Source: Bacteroidales bacterium (lineage in GTDB: Bacteria; Bacteroidota; Bacteroidia; Bacteroidales; Bacteroidaceae). Taken from it: 64,000 nt of DNA. Position 1 is the stretch's first letter. The number at the start of each line of letters is the position of its first letter. A program made the translations under genes and the position numbers. Where the stretch lies: the NCBI GenBank assembly GCA_015654535.1, contig JAATGU010000055.1, positions 31,536 to 95,535 of the forward strand, read 5' to 3'. Of the stretch, positions 42,521 to 53,100 are shown in pieces. Below the pieces are notes generated by a model. The model was not told where the DNA came from and ran no database searches. It saw only the letters and a list, made by a program, of their open reading frames with translations.

Positions 42521-43144
42521 ATGAAAATACAAAAAAATAAAATTATAATTTCAGCTAAAGTCATCTCCGCTGTATTCAATCCTTTTATAGTACCGTTTAT
42601 AGCATTTTTGGTTTTGTTCGTCTTTTCTTATCTGAATATGCTTCCTTTAGTATATAGATTGATTGTATTAGGCATTGTTTATGCCTTTACTATTCTAATG
42701 CCCGCTCTTGCTATTTTCTTTTTCCGCAAAATCAATGGTTGGGGAATCACAGCATTCAGGGACAGGAAAAAACGTTTTGTTCCTTATTTACTGACAATTA
42801 TTTGTTATATGGCTTGTCTGCTTATGATGATGAGAATGGGTTTACCTCGTTATATGTCTGGGATTATAGTTGCAACGCTGATGGCTACGATACTTTGCAT
42901 TGTTATAAATCTTAAATGGAAAATTAGTGAACATATGACTGCCATGGGGGGCGTTGTAGGAGGATTAATAGCTTTTAGCTTTATGTTTAATTATAATCCA
43001 ATCTTTTGGCTATGTTTTTTTATACTGGTTTCCGGCGGATTGGGATCTGCACGGATTTTGCTACGCCACCATACTTTGCTTGAAGTACTAACCGGCTTTT
43101 TGGTTGGATTCCTTTGTGCTCTTTTTGGAATATTATATCTTTAA
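42521..43144 (+). CDS. PAP2-like membrane protein
   Basis: Multi-TM; SGGLGSARILLRHHTLLEVLTGFLVGF resembles a PAP2 C-terminal motif; directly follows rpoN. Confidence 0.65.
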   Translation: MKIQKNKIIISAKVISAVFNPFIVPFIAFLVLFVFSYLNMLPLVYRLIVLGIVYAFTILMPALAIFFFRKINGWGITAFRDRKKRFVPYLLTIICYMACLLMMMRMGLPRYMSGIIVATLMATILCIVINLKWKISEHMTAMGGVVGGLIAFSFMFNYNPIFWLCFFILVSGGLGSARILLRHHTLLEVLTGFLVGFLCALFGILYL

Positions 43145-43173
43145 TTATAAAAACATATTAAAAACCACAACTT

Positions 43174-43554
43174 ATGAACTTTCCCGAAAATTTAAAGTAC
43201 ACCAGCGAACACGAATGGATTCGTGTAGATGGAGAATTTGCTTATGTAGGTATCACAGATTATGCACAAGATCAATTAGGTGACATTGTGTTTGTGGATG
43301 TACCAAGTGTTGGTGAAAAATTGGCAAAAGGGGCTGTTTTTGGAACTATTGAAGTTGTAAAAACTATCTCTGATTTGTTTCTTCCTGTGTCCGGTGAGAT
43401 TATTGAGATTAATGCTACTCTGGAAGATAACCCTGAGCTGGTGAATTCAGATCCATATGGTGAAGGGTGGATTGTTAAAATAAAACTATTTAATGCTTCT
43501 GAGTTGGATGCTCTACTTGATGTAGTTGCTTATCGTAAATTGATTAATGAATAA
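43174..43554 (+). CDS. gcvH: Glycine cleavage system H protein
   Basis: [41 protein letters not shown]...[20 protein letters not shown]. Confidence 0.97.
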   Translation: MNFPENLKYTSEHEWIRVDGEFAYVGITDYAQDQLGDIVFVDVPSVGEKLAKGAVFGTIEVVKTISDLFLPVSGEIIEINATLEDNPELVNSDPYGEGWIVKIKLFNASELDALLDVVAYRKLINE

Positions 43555-43564
43555 ATAAAGAACA

Positions 43565-44071
43565 ATGAATCCGATAGTAAGCATAATAATGGGGAGCACC
43601 TCAGATCTGCCAATTATGGATAAAGCGGCTGCTTATCTTAACGATATGGAAGTGCCTTTTGAAATAAATGCATTGTCAGCTCATCGCACTCCTGAAGCAG
43701 TGGAAGAGTTTTCTAAGAATGCAAAATCACGAGGAATAAAAATAATTATTGCTGCGGCAGGTATGGCAGCTCATCTTCCGGGTGTTATTGCGGCATCTAC
43801 AACTTTACCTGTGATTGGAGTGCCTATTAAATCTACCTTAGAAGGTATAGATGCTTTACTCGCAATTGTTCAGATGCCTCCCGGAATACCTGTTGCTACA
43901 GTGGGGATCAATGCTTCATTGAATGCAGCGATTCTTGCTGTTGAAATTCTTTCGCTCACTGATAAAGAACTTGAGGCGAAATTCGCATCCTACAAAGAAG
44001 GCTTAAAGAAGAAGATTGTGAAAGCAAATGAAGAGCTGAAGGAGGTCAGATATCAGTATAAGACAAACTAA
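43565..44071 (+). CDS. purE: 5-(carboxyamino)imidazole ribonucleotide mutase
   Basis: VSIIMGSTSDLPIMDKAAAYL, ALSAHRTPEAVEEF, IIAAAGMAAHLPGVIAASTTLPVIGVP. Confidence 0.97.
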   Translation: MNPIVSIIMGSTSDLPIMDKAAAYLNDMEVPFEINALSAHRTPEAVEEFSKNAKSRGIKIIIAAAGMAAHLPGVIAASTTLPVIGVPIKSTLEGIDALLAIVQMPPGIPVATVGINASLNAAILAVEILSLTDKELEAKFASYKEGLKKKIVKANEELKEVRYQYKTN

Positions 44072-44146
44072 AATGACTATATAGAGGGTAGGCAATGACT
44101 TTTTGAATACCCTCTTCAGTTTACGAACTTTAACCGAACGAAACAG

Positions 44147-45988
44147 ATGGATTATTTTAATTATTCTCGTCGCAGATCATCGGAAGTAAATATCGGCGGT
44201 ATCTCTCTTGGGGGAGAGAATCCAATTCGTATTCAGTCGATGACGAATACTTCCACACTAGATACCGAAGCAAGTGTCTCTCAAATAAAACGGATTGTAG
44301 ATGCTGGGGGGGATTATGTACGGCTGACTACGCAAGGAATCAAGGAAGCGGAAAATTTGAAAGAAATTAATATAGCACTTCGACAATCCGGATATATGGT
44401 ACCTTTAGTCGCAGATGTTCACTTTAATCCTAAAGTTGCCGATGTGGCAGCCCTTTATGCCGAGAAGGTGAGAATTAATCCTGGTAACTATGTAGACGCT
44501 CCTCGCACCTTCAAAATCTTGGAGTATACAAAGGAAGAATATGCACAGGAATTGAAAAAGATCCGTGACCGCTTTGTTCCTTTTTTGGATATATGTAAGG
44601 AGAACCACACTACTATTCGTGTTGGGGTAAATCATGGTTCATTATCCGACCGCATTATGAGTCGTTATGGTGATACTCCTGCGGGAATGGTTGAATCGTG
44701 TATGGAATTTCTTCGAATTTGTACGGAAGAACATTTTATGGCGGTTGTAATTTCAATTAAAGCTTCTAATACGGTTGTAATGGTCAGAACCATTCGCCTA
44801 TTGGTGGCTGTGATGGAAAAAGAGGGAATGAATCTTCCTATTCACCTTGGAGTAACCGAGGCGGGAGATGGAGAAGATGGGAGAATAAAGTCGGCTCTTG
44901 GAATTGGTGCGTTATTGGTTGATGGAATTGGCGATACCGTACGGGTGTCACTAAGTGAAGACCCTGAAAAGGAGATTCCCGTTGCCCGGAAGTTGGTTGA
45001 TTATGTGGCAAATCGGGCGAATCATCCTTATATCCCGGGAGTGGAAACTGATGGCTTTAACTATCTGGCTCCGGTACGTCGTAAAACGTGTGCGGTGAAG
45101 AATATAGGAGGAGACCATCTTCCTGTAGTCATAGCCGATCGAATGGATGGACAAACGGAATATGATCCTCAGTTTACACCCGATTATATTTACGCAGGCC
45201 GTGAATTACCTCAGAACCTTTTGAATGTGGGTTATATTCTGGATGCGGATGTGTGGAGCGGTAAAGAGAATACGTATCCTGCCTTTAATTTCAATAATAT
45301 CGCCGCGCTCAAGGGATCAGGTGCGGACTTGAATTTCCTTTTTCTCCCTTATATGGCTTTGACCGATGAGCTATTAGAGGAATTAAGAGGCATGAAAAAC
45401 GTGGTTCTCATCTCGCAGAGTAATCATCCCAATAGGATAGGAGAACATCGTGCGTTTGTTCACTCACTGATGTCGGCAGGCTGTGAACTTCCGGTGGTCT
45501 TCTTCCAGCATTATGCGGAAGATGAGGCTGAAGATTTGCAGATAAAGTCGGCGGCAGATATTGGAGTGCTTATCTTTGATGGCTTTTGTGATGGTATTTA
45601 TCTCTTTAATCAAGGAAGCCTAAGCCATGCTGTGATAGACGCGACCGCCTTTAGTATTTTGCAAGCCGGACGTATTCGTACGAGTAAGACGGAATTTATT
45701 TCCTGTCCGGGTTGTGGTAGGACGCTCTTTAATCTTCAAGCCACCATTGCTCGCGTAAAAGCAGCAACGAACCACTTAAAAGGTTTAAAGATTGGCATTA
45801 TGGGCTGTATTGTGAATGGTCCGGGAGAAATGGCCGATGCCGATTATGGCTATGTTGGCGCTGGTCGTGGCAAGGTGAGCCTTTATAAAAAGAAACAATG
45901 CATTGAAAAGAATATTCCTGAAGAGGAAGCTGTGGAAAAGCTTATAGAGATTATTAAACTCAACGGAGACTATACTGAAAGGGAATAG
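44147..45988 (+). CDS. ispG: (E)-4-hydroxy-3-methylbut-2-enyl-diphosphate synthase, long form with insert domain
   Basis: NPIRIQSMTNTSTLDTEASVSQIKRI, VGVNHGSLSDRIMSRYGDTPAGMVESCMEF, ISCPGCGRTLFNLQ, GIMGCIVNGPGEMADADYGYVGAG. Confidence 0.96.
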   Translation: MDYFNYSRRRSSEVNIGGISLGGENPIRIQSMTNTSTLDTEASVSQIKRIVDAGGDYVRLTTQGIKEAENLKEINIALRQSGYMVPLVADVHFNPKVADVAALYAEKVRINPGNYVDAPRTFKILEYTKEEYAQELKKIRDRFVPFLDICKENHTTIRVGVNHGSLSDRIMSRYGDTPAGMVESCMEFLRICTEEHFMAVVISIKASNTVVMVRTIRLLVAVMEKEGMNLPIHLGVTEAGDGEDGRIKSALGIGALLVDGIGDTVRVSLSEDPEKEIPVARKLVDYVANRANHPYIPGVETDGFNYLAPVRRKTCAVKNIGGDHLPVVIADRMDGQTEYDPQFTPDYIYAGRELPQNLLNVGYILDADVWSGKENTYPAFNFNNIAALKGSGADLNFLFLPYMALTDELLEELRGMKNVVLISQSNHPNRIGEHRAFVHSLMSAGCELPVVFFQHYAEDEAEDLQIKSAADIGVLIFDGFCDGIYLFNQGSLSHAVIDATAFSILQAGRIRTSKTEFISCPGCGRTLFNLQATIARVKAATNHLKGLKIGIMGCIVNGPGEMADADYGYVGAGRGKVSLYKKKQCIEKNIPEEEAVEKLIEIIKLNGDYTERE

Positions 45989-46193
45989 TTTTTAGCGAAA
46001 GTTTCTCTTTTAAAATAAGAAAAACTTTATAGTTTTCACTTTTCTATGATAATAAACACTCATTATAGTAGCGTTTATTGCATTTATGAGATTTATTTTA
46101 ATGAAGTGGAGCATAGAAGCAATATTCTTGAGGTACGGACACATTTATCTGATAATGAGGAAGTAATAGCTATTTTTAAACGTTTCTTTAATT

Positions 46194-46324
46194 CAGGCGC
46201 GTAGGGTGCGTAGGGTTTTTCTTAGACTTTATATACTAATATAGATAGATATGATTTATATAATAGTATCTATAGTATAGGGGTTAAGAAAACGCCTCCG
46301 CACCCTACGCATCCTACGCGCCTG
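46194..46324. repeat. 131-bp palindromic intergenic element
   Basis: 22-bp arms caggcgcgtagggtgcgtaggg (46194-46215) / ccctacgcatcctacgcgcctg (46303-46324) with one mismatch that would be a G-U pair in RNA; AT-rich, partly palindromic interior. Confidence 0.82.
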
Positions 46325-46499
46325 TCACCAGTTTCAATTCCTTTGCTTTGTTTTTTTCTGTTTTACCCCTGCTAAAATGTCTCTGGACTTCTTGTTCAAT
46401 ATGTCTGTACTCTTTGAGGAAAATGTCTGGACTTATTTTTTAAGAGGTTCTTTATTTTGACAGGATACCGATTGATTATCAAACTCAAAAATTTAAATT

Positions 46500-46536
46500 T
46501 AGCCCCTGATCTCATTGGGATAGAGATCAAGGGCTA
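46500..46536 (-). terminator. Terminator hairpin downstream of the minus-strand S41 peptidase
   Basis: tagcccctgatctc (46500-46513) / gagatcaagggcta (46523-46536) stem. Confidence 0.55.
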
Positions 46537-46593
46537 AGTTCAATACATATAGTTATTTTTAAAAAATTGTTGTAGCTTAATCACACGCAGATT

Positions 46594-48255
46594 TTACTTT
46601 ATCTGAGTTTGACTCAATATCTTTTTATATTTGTTTGTATCATTAACTAATTCTAAGGCTTTTTTCAGTTCATCATCACTTTTCATCCGGTAAATAATTG
46701 CTCCTTTTTGGAACTGATAACGTTTGATAATCTCAGTTGAAATAAGCGATTTAATATCTTTTGAAAAATGATTCAGGTCACTGTTTAAGTTATGACTAAG
46801 TTTTTTCTCCAGAGCTTTAAACTCTTCTGTGGCATCGTATCCTTCAAAATCAGCAACTTCTTTAAGGTTTTTAAGGACCTTATCACTTTGGCGGTCGTAT
46901 TTAAAGTCTGATTTTTCCACAAGAGCTATGAACTCGTTGTATTCACTATCTGTCAATTCAAATTTTGCAGCAAGAGGAATAGTTGGATGCTTCAAGCAAT
47001 AGTTTGTGGCATATTCAAAAATCAATTGGTCATTAACCAGATAGTAAAGAATGTTCGGTATTTTTTCTGGTTTAATTTCCACATCTGGCAAAATGCCTCC
47101 TCCATCACGAACTTCTCTTCCTGCGGCAGTATGGAATACATTGGTCAAACTATCAGGTACTCGCCCTACACTTCCGTCTTCATTTCTGTGTTTATAGTCA
47201 ATAGCCTGAACGCATCGTCCGCTAGGGATATAATATTTAGCCGTTGTTACTTTCAGGCTGCCTCCGTAAGGCAAATTTCTGGTAGTCTGTACAAGTCCTT
47301 TCCCAAAAGTTCTTGTGCCCATAATTACTGCGCGGTCCAGATCTTGAAAAGCTCCTGCAAGAATTTCGGAAGCAGAAGCTGATGAATTGTTTACTAGCAC
47401 AGTGATAGGAATATCTGGATCGATGGGTTCACGCAGTGTTTTATAGGTTCTGTCCCATTGCTTCATTTTACCTCGGGTAGAAACTATTTCTTTTCCTTTA
47501 GGGAGAAACATGTTTGCTATTTCAACCGCTTCATCGAGTAATCCTCCACCATTATTGCGTAAGTCGATCACCAATGAAGTAATTCCTTTTTTCTTTAGAT
47601 CAAGAAAAGCGGCTTTGAACTCTTTGGCAGGCTTTCCGGTAAAAGAACTTAGCTGAATGTAACCCGTATTATTGGCTTCTACACTGTAATAAGGAACTGC
47701 AGGGATTTGTATTGATTCGCGGGACAACTTAAACTCTAATTCCTTTTTTGCCCCGGGGCGTTCTACTTTAATTGTGAAATTTGTGCCTACCAACCCTTTT
47801 AAAAGTTCACTAACCTTGGCTACTGATTTACCTTTTAAATCTATTCCGTCAATCTCTAGGAGGATATCACCGGCTTTTAATCCTGCCTTTGCCGCAGGCA
47901 TTCCTTCGTAAGGTTCTGCAATGGCAACTCTTCCTTTGTAATAAGTAATAACAGAACCAATGCCTCCATAGCTTCCTTTAATCATCAGGTCAAGATCACC
48001 CATATCCTCTTCAGGATAATATTCTGTATAGGGGTCTAATGCTTCGAGCATTGCATCTATGCCAGTTCGAACGGCTTTATCCGGTTGAATGGTATCTACA
48101 TAAAACAGATCAATCTCTTTATAAACAGCATTGAAGATATCTAGGTTCTTAGCTATCTGGAAGTTTCTGTTATCATCTTTAAAACTGGAAAAGGAAAAAC
48201 CTAGCAGAACGACTCCAACTAGGATTGCGATCTTTTTGTTAAGGACTTTTTTCAT
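46594..48255 (-). CDS. S41-family C-terminal processing peptidase with PDZ domain
   Basis: DPYTEYYPEEDMGDLDLMIKGSYGGIGSVI, PDZ domain, LVNNSSASASEILAGAFQDLDRAVIMGTRTFGKGLVQ. Confidence 0.95.
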   Translation of the reverse strand: MKKVLNKKIAILVGVVLLGFSFSSFKDDNRNFQIAKNLDIFNAVYKEIDLFYVDTIQPDKAVRTGIDAMLEALDPYTEYYPEEDMGDLDLMIKGSYGGIGSVITYYKGRVAIAEPYEGMPAAKAGLKAGDILLEIDGIDLKGKSVAKVSELLKGLVGTNFTIKVERPGAKKELEFKLSRESIQIPAVPYYSVEANNTGYIQLSSFTGKPAKEFKAAFLDLKKKGITSLVIDLRNNGGGLLDEAVEIANMFLPKGKEIVSTRGKMKQWDRTYKTLREPIDPDIPITVLVNNSSASASEILAGAFQDLDRAVIMGTRTFGKGLVQTTRNLPYGGSLKVTTAKYYIPSGRCVQAIDYKHRNEDGSVGRVPDSLTNVFHTAAGREVRDGGGILPDVEIKPEKIPNILYYLVNDQLIFEYATNYCLKHPTIPLAAKFELTDSEYNEFIALVEKSDFKYDRQSDKVLKNLKEVADFEGYDATEEFKALEKKLSHNLNSDLNHFSKDIKSLISTEIIKRYQFQKGAIIYRMKSDDELKKALELVNDTNKYKKILSQTQIK

Positions 48256-48298
48256 ATTACTGTTTTTGAATCGGGCATAAAAGTAAATGATTAACTCT

Positions 48299-49285
48299 TT
48301 ATTCCGATATAATAGTGTTAATATTTAACTTTATTTCATCCCATTGCTTCTTTGGCATGCTTGTACCTATCACTTGAATAACGTTTCCCGACAGAATAGA
48401 ACCAATATTTGCACATTTTTCTAGCCCATATCCGCAGGTTAATCCGTAAAGGAATCCAGCGGCGAAGTAATCTCCCGCACCGGTTGTGTCTACTACTTTC
48501 CTTACGTGAATGGCTTTTGCATATACTTCTTCGGTGCCTTTTTTTATATATGATCCATTTGCTCCAACCTTAACGATTGCAATGCTACACATGCCGGAAA
48601 TAACGTCTAAAGCTTCTTGAGGCTCTTTCCCGGTAAAGGATTTTGCTTCTTCCTCATTGGCAAATACGATATCTACATATTTATTGATTAGTAAAGTGAA
48701 GAACTCTAAATCATTAGCGACCACATTGTAGCTAGCCATATCTATACAAATTTGCAATCCTACTTCTTTGGCTAATTCGATAGCGTGAATAATCATTTCG
48801 TGATCTTGCACCAAATATCCTTCGATCAGTAAGTAAGAATAACCTCTGAACATGTCGAGAGTCAGGTCATCAGCCTTTAGTGATGATGCAGCTCCCAGAT
48901 AAGTCCCAAAAGTTCTTTCTCCGTCTGGCGAAATAAATGTAGAAGCAACCCCGGAAGGTAGTTCACTCATCAATAATTTCTCTTCAATGCTATTTTTAAT
49001 AAGGTTTTCCCGATAGAATTGCCCAAATTTGTCATTTCCTACTTTTCCTATAAATCCAGTTCCGGCACCAAGACTTGCTAAACCTAAGATTGTATTTCCA
49101 GCAGAACCGCCAGTGGCTATATGAGTTTTCATCTTAGCAAACTTGTCGTTAATCTGTTGAAGTTTAACTTCGTCAATTAGTTGCATGCTTCCTTTAGGCA
49201 ATCCCATTTCATAAAGAATATCATCATCTTCCAGTGTTGCAAGAACGTCAACAAGGGCATTGCCTAATCCTATTATTTTATCCAT
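48299..49285 (-). CDS. PfkB-family carbohydrate/adenosine kinase-like
   Basis: GLGNALVDVLATLEDD, TGGSAGNTILGLASLGAGTGFIGKVGNDKFG, VVDTTGAGDYFAAGFLYGL. Confidence 0.92.
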   Translation of the reverse strand: MDKIIGLGNALVDVLATLEDDDILYEMGLPKGSMQLIDEVKLQQINDKFAKMKTHIATGGSAGNTILGLASLGAGTGFIGKVGNDKFGQFYRENLIKNSIEEKLLMSELPSGVASTFISPDGERTFGTYLGAASSLKADDLTLDMFRGYSYLLIEGYLVQDHEMIIHAIELAKEVGLQICIDMASYNVVANDLEFFTLLINKYVDIVFANEEEAKSFTGKEPQEALDVISGMCSIAIVKVGANGSYIKKGTEEVYAKAIHVRKVVDTTGAGDYFAAGFLYGLTCGYGLEKCANIGSILSGNVIQVIGTSMPKKQWDEIKLNINTIISE

Positions 49286-49365
49286 TCAGTATTTTTTTCT
49301 GCAAAGATATTGCATAATTCAATAATTCCTATTACTTTTGCAACGCATTTTGAAAAAAGAAATAT

Positions 49366-49439
49366 TCTTCGATAGCTCAGTTGGTTAGAGCATCTGACTG
49401 TTAATCAGAGGGTCGTAGGTTCAAGTCCTACTCGAAGAG
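49366..49439 (+). tRNA. tRNA-Asn (GTT), followed by encoded CCA
   Basis: tcttcgaTAGCTCAGTTGGTTAGAGCATCTGACTGTTAATCAGAGGGTCGTAGGTTCAAGTCCTACtcgaagaG; CCA at 49440-49442. Confidence 0.96.
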
Positions 49440-49466
49440 CCACTTTCCTTGTTCAATATGTTAAAT

Positions 49467-49540
49467 TCTTCGATAGCTCAGTTGGTTAGAGCATCTGACT
49501 GTTAATCAGAGGGTCGTAGGTTCAAGTCCTACTCGAAGAG
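49467..49540 (+). tRNA. tRNA-Asn (GTT), second tandem copy
   Basis: Identical tRNA sequence to the first copy; 3' flank is CAT rather than CCA. Confidence 0.96.
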
Positions 49541-49599
49541 CATAAAGTCTGCATTTGGTTGTGGACTTTTTTGTTTTTACCATTTAATCTATTTGCCTT

Positions 49600-50124
49600 A
49601 TGCATCCATTATCTCAGTTTAGTTACTGCCCCAAATGTGGATCTTCTCACTTTGAAGAGCATAATGAGAAATCAAAGATTTGCCAAGAATGTGGCTTTAT
49701 CTATTATTTTAATCCTTCATCTGCCACCGTTGCTTTTATACTAAATGAAAAAAAAGAGTTATTAGTCTGCCGACGTGCAAAGGATCCTCAAAAAGGAACA
49801 TTGGACTTGCCGGGAGGTTTTATTGATATGAATGAAACAGCCGAAGAGGGAGTTTCACGGGAAGTTCTAGAGGAGACAGGATTGAAAGTTGATGTAGCTA
49901 CTTACCTCTTTACATTGCCTAATATTTATATTTATTCAGGCTTTCCAGTACATACACTGGATATGTTTTTTCTTTGTAAGGTAACAAACTCCTCTTTTAT
50001 TGAAGCAAAAGACGATGTTGCCGAATCTTTTTTTCTTCCTTTAGATAGGTTAAATCCGGAAGAGTTTGGCTTAGATTCAATCAAAAAAGGACTTTCTCGT
50101 TTTCAGGCAGCACAACTACTTTAG
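49600..50124 (+). CDS. NUDIX hydrolase with N-terminal zinc ribbon
   Basis: YCPKCGSSHFEEHNEKSKICQECGF ribbon; GGFIDMNETAEEGVSREVLEETGL Nudix box. Confidence 0.93.
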   Translation: MHPLSQFSYCPKCGSSHFEEHNEKSKICQECGFIYYFNPSSATVAFILNEKKELLVCRRAKDPQKGTLDLPGGFIDMNETAEEGVSREVLEETGLKVDVATYLFTLPNIYIYSGFPVHTLDMFFLCKVTNSSFIEAKDDVAESFFLPLDRLNPEEFGLDSIKKGLSRFQAAQLL

Positions 50125-50183
50125 GAACTAAAGGGATTAATCTATTTTTAGATTTTTTACCATCCTTCATACTTGCAAACCCA

Positions 50184-53100
50184 ATGGAAGGTCGTATTTT
50201 TGTAAAAACTATTAATATGAAAATAAGAAGAGCCCTGTTTATCTTTCAACTAGCTTGTAGCTTTCCAATAGTTATGTCTGCTCAGCAGCCTCTACCTATA
50301 AATTCTTCTATACGGTCGTTTGAGAATGGAAAAGATTTTTTTCAGCAAAAAAACTATTCATCGGCTCGTCAGGTTTTGAGATCGTTTGTACGGCAAAAAG
50401 AAGATGCAGACTTAATTCAGGAAGCGGACTATATGCTGGCCTGTGTTTCCTATGAGTTAAATGAGAAAAATCGTATTGCCCAGTTGCGTAACTATCTGGA
50501 TAAATATCCCGATTCCCGCTACGCTAATCGAATAAATTCCTTAATTGCCTCCGCTTACTATTTCGACCAAAATTATGAGGAAGCGATAACTATTTTTAAT
50601 CGCTGTAAACCTTATGAACTAAGTATTGAAGAGTGTCAGGATGTGACTTTCCGTATGGCAATGGCTAATCTGAAAAAAGGAGATCTGAGTCAGGCTGCTA
50701 CATGGTTTACTACCTTGCGCCACACTGGAACAAAATATTCTGTTGATTGCACCTATTATCTGGCTTATATTGCTTATACAAAAAAGAATTACGATGAAGC
50801 ACTTCCGGCTTTTCTCTCTTTGAAGGAAGATCAGAATTATGGAGAATTGGTTTCTGTTTATATTGGTGAGATTTACCTAAAACAAAAAAAATTCTCAGAT
50901 GCTGAGAATGAAGCGAAACAATTCATCAACAGGTATCCTCATGCTAAACAAATAGCTCAGATTCACCGTATCTTAGGAGAATCCTATTTTTATACGCACC
51001 AATATACAGAGGCTGCGGATGCTTTTAATCAATATATTGTTGAAACGGAGACTCCTTCTCGGGAAGCGCTTTATTTACTGGGCCTTTCTTATTACGAAAC
51101 GAAAGTATATTCTCAGGCAGCCGAAACCTTGGGTAAGGTTGTTTCTACTAATGATGGATTGACGCAGAACGCTTACCTTCATTTAGGATTCTCCTATTTA
51201 CAACTAGTAGAAAAGAGTAAAGCGAGAATGGCTTTTGAACAAGCTTCTTCTGTGGATTATGATTTAAAAGTAAAAGAGCAAGCTCTTTACAACTATGCTT
51301 TGTGCATCCACGAAACTTCGTATTCTGCATTTGGTGAGTCGGTAACAGTTTTTGAACGCTTTCTGAATGAATTTCCTAACTCTGTTTATGCGGAAAAAGT
51401 GAGCGACTATTTAGTGGAGGTCTACATGAATACCAAAAGTTATGGAGCAGCTTTGAAGTCGATTGAAAAAATAACTCATCCCGGTACTCGTATTATGGAA
51501 GCCAAACAGAAAGTATTGTTCCAATTGGGTACGGAGAGTTTTGCGAATGCTAACTTTAGTCAGGCAATCAACTATTTTGACCAAGCACTTGAGATTGGAC
51601 AATACAGCATACAAACCAAGGCTGATACTTATTATTGGCGAGGGGAAGCTTATTATCGCCAAGGTAAATATACTCTGGGAGCGCAAGGTTACCAGAACTA
51701 TTTGCAGTTAACCCAGTCCAAGGGGACAGAAATGTATTCATTGGCGCATTATAACTTGGGATATACTTATTTCAAGCAAAAAAATTATCCTACTGCGTTG
51801 GCATGGTTCATAAAATATGCTGCCTTGGATAATAAAGAGGAAGCAAAGACCGTGCTATCTGATGCTTATAACCGTATGGGAGATTGTTATTTCCATTCCA
51901 GAGAATTTACCGCTGCCCGGCAAAGTTATGCGAAAGCAGTGGCTACAGATCCTTCTGTGGGTGATTATGCTCTTTATCAAGAAGCCTTTGTGGCTGGATT
52001 GCAGAAAAATTATGCTGAGAAAGTTAGCTTATTAGATCAATTAATGCTGAAATATCCTTCTTCACAGTATATGGATGAGGCACTTTATGAGAAAGGAAGG
52101 GCATATGTATTGCAAGGAAATAATCAGCAGGCCATTTCTTCATTTAAAGAATTGGTGGAGCGGTTTCCTGCGAGTTCTTTGAGCCAGAGAGGAGCCAGTG
52201 AGATAGGACTTTTGTATTATCAGGATGATAATTATGACTTAGCTATTCAGGCTTACAAGAAGGTGATTACTGCCTATCCGGGAAGTGATGAGGCTCATCT
52301 GGCTTTACGGGATTTGAAATCTATTTATATTGATATCAATAAAGTCAATGAATTTGTTGCTTTTGCTCAGACAGTTTCTGGCTTAGGTACCTTTGATGTC
52401 ACAGAACAAGATTCTTTGACTTATCTGGCTGCGGAAAAAATTTATTTGAAAGGAGATACAGAGCAGGCTAAAGCTAGCTTTTCCTCTTACTTGCAAAGTT
52501 TTCCTTCCGGAGCCTTTAGTCCCAGTGCTCATTATTATTTGTCCACCATCTTTGCAAATGAAAAAAACACGGCAGCGGCTTTGGTACATTCAGGCAAAGT
52601 ACTTGAATATCCCGATAATCAGTTTTCAGAAGAAGCAATGATTTTGAATGCCGATCTTTTGATGAGTGTGAAAAAATATCAGGAAGCTTTACCGGTTTAT
52701 CAACGACTTAAAGGGAAATCCTCAACAGCAGAAAATCGTTCTCATGCTCAGATAGGGATCCTTCGTAGTGCTTATTTGGGAGGAGATCAAAAAGAAGCTA
52801 TTATGTCGGCTACGGAATTGCTCTCTAACAAGAAGCTTTCACCGGAGTTGGTTAGTGAAGCGACTTACTATAGAGCCAAAGCCTATTTAGCTCAGCACGA
52901 CGACAAGGCTGCAATAAAGGATTTACAAGAACTCGCAAAAGATGTCCGCACACTTTATGGCGCTGAGGCAAAATACTTAGTAGCTCAACTTTATTTCAAC
53001 GCGGGAGATACTGCTTTGGCAGAAAAAGAAGTTTTAAATTATATTGATCAGAGCACTCCTCATGCTTATTGGTTAGCACGCAGTTTTGTTTTACTTTCGG

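Noticed and set aside
46987-47382. 131-aa plus-strand ORF
   Set aside because: Antisense to the S41 peptidase; shadow ORF.
24115-48255. The two S41 peptidases as a recent duplication
   Set aside because: They share family motifs but differ widely in sequence and context; both types are common in Bacteroides.
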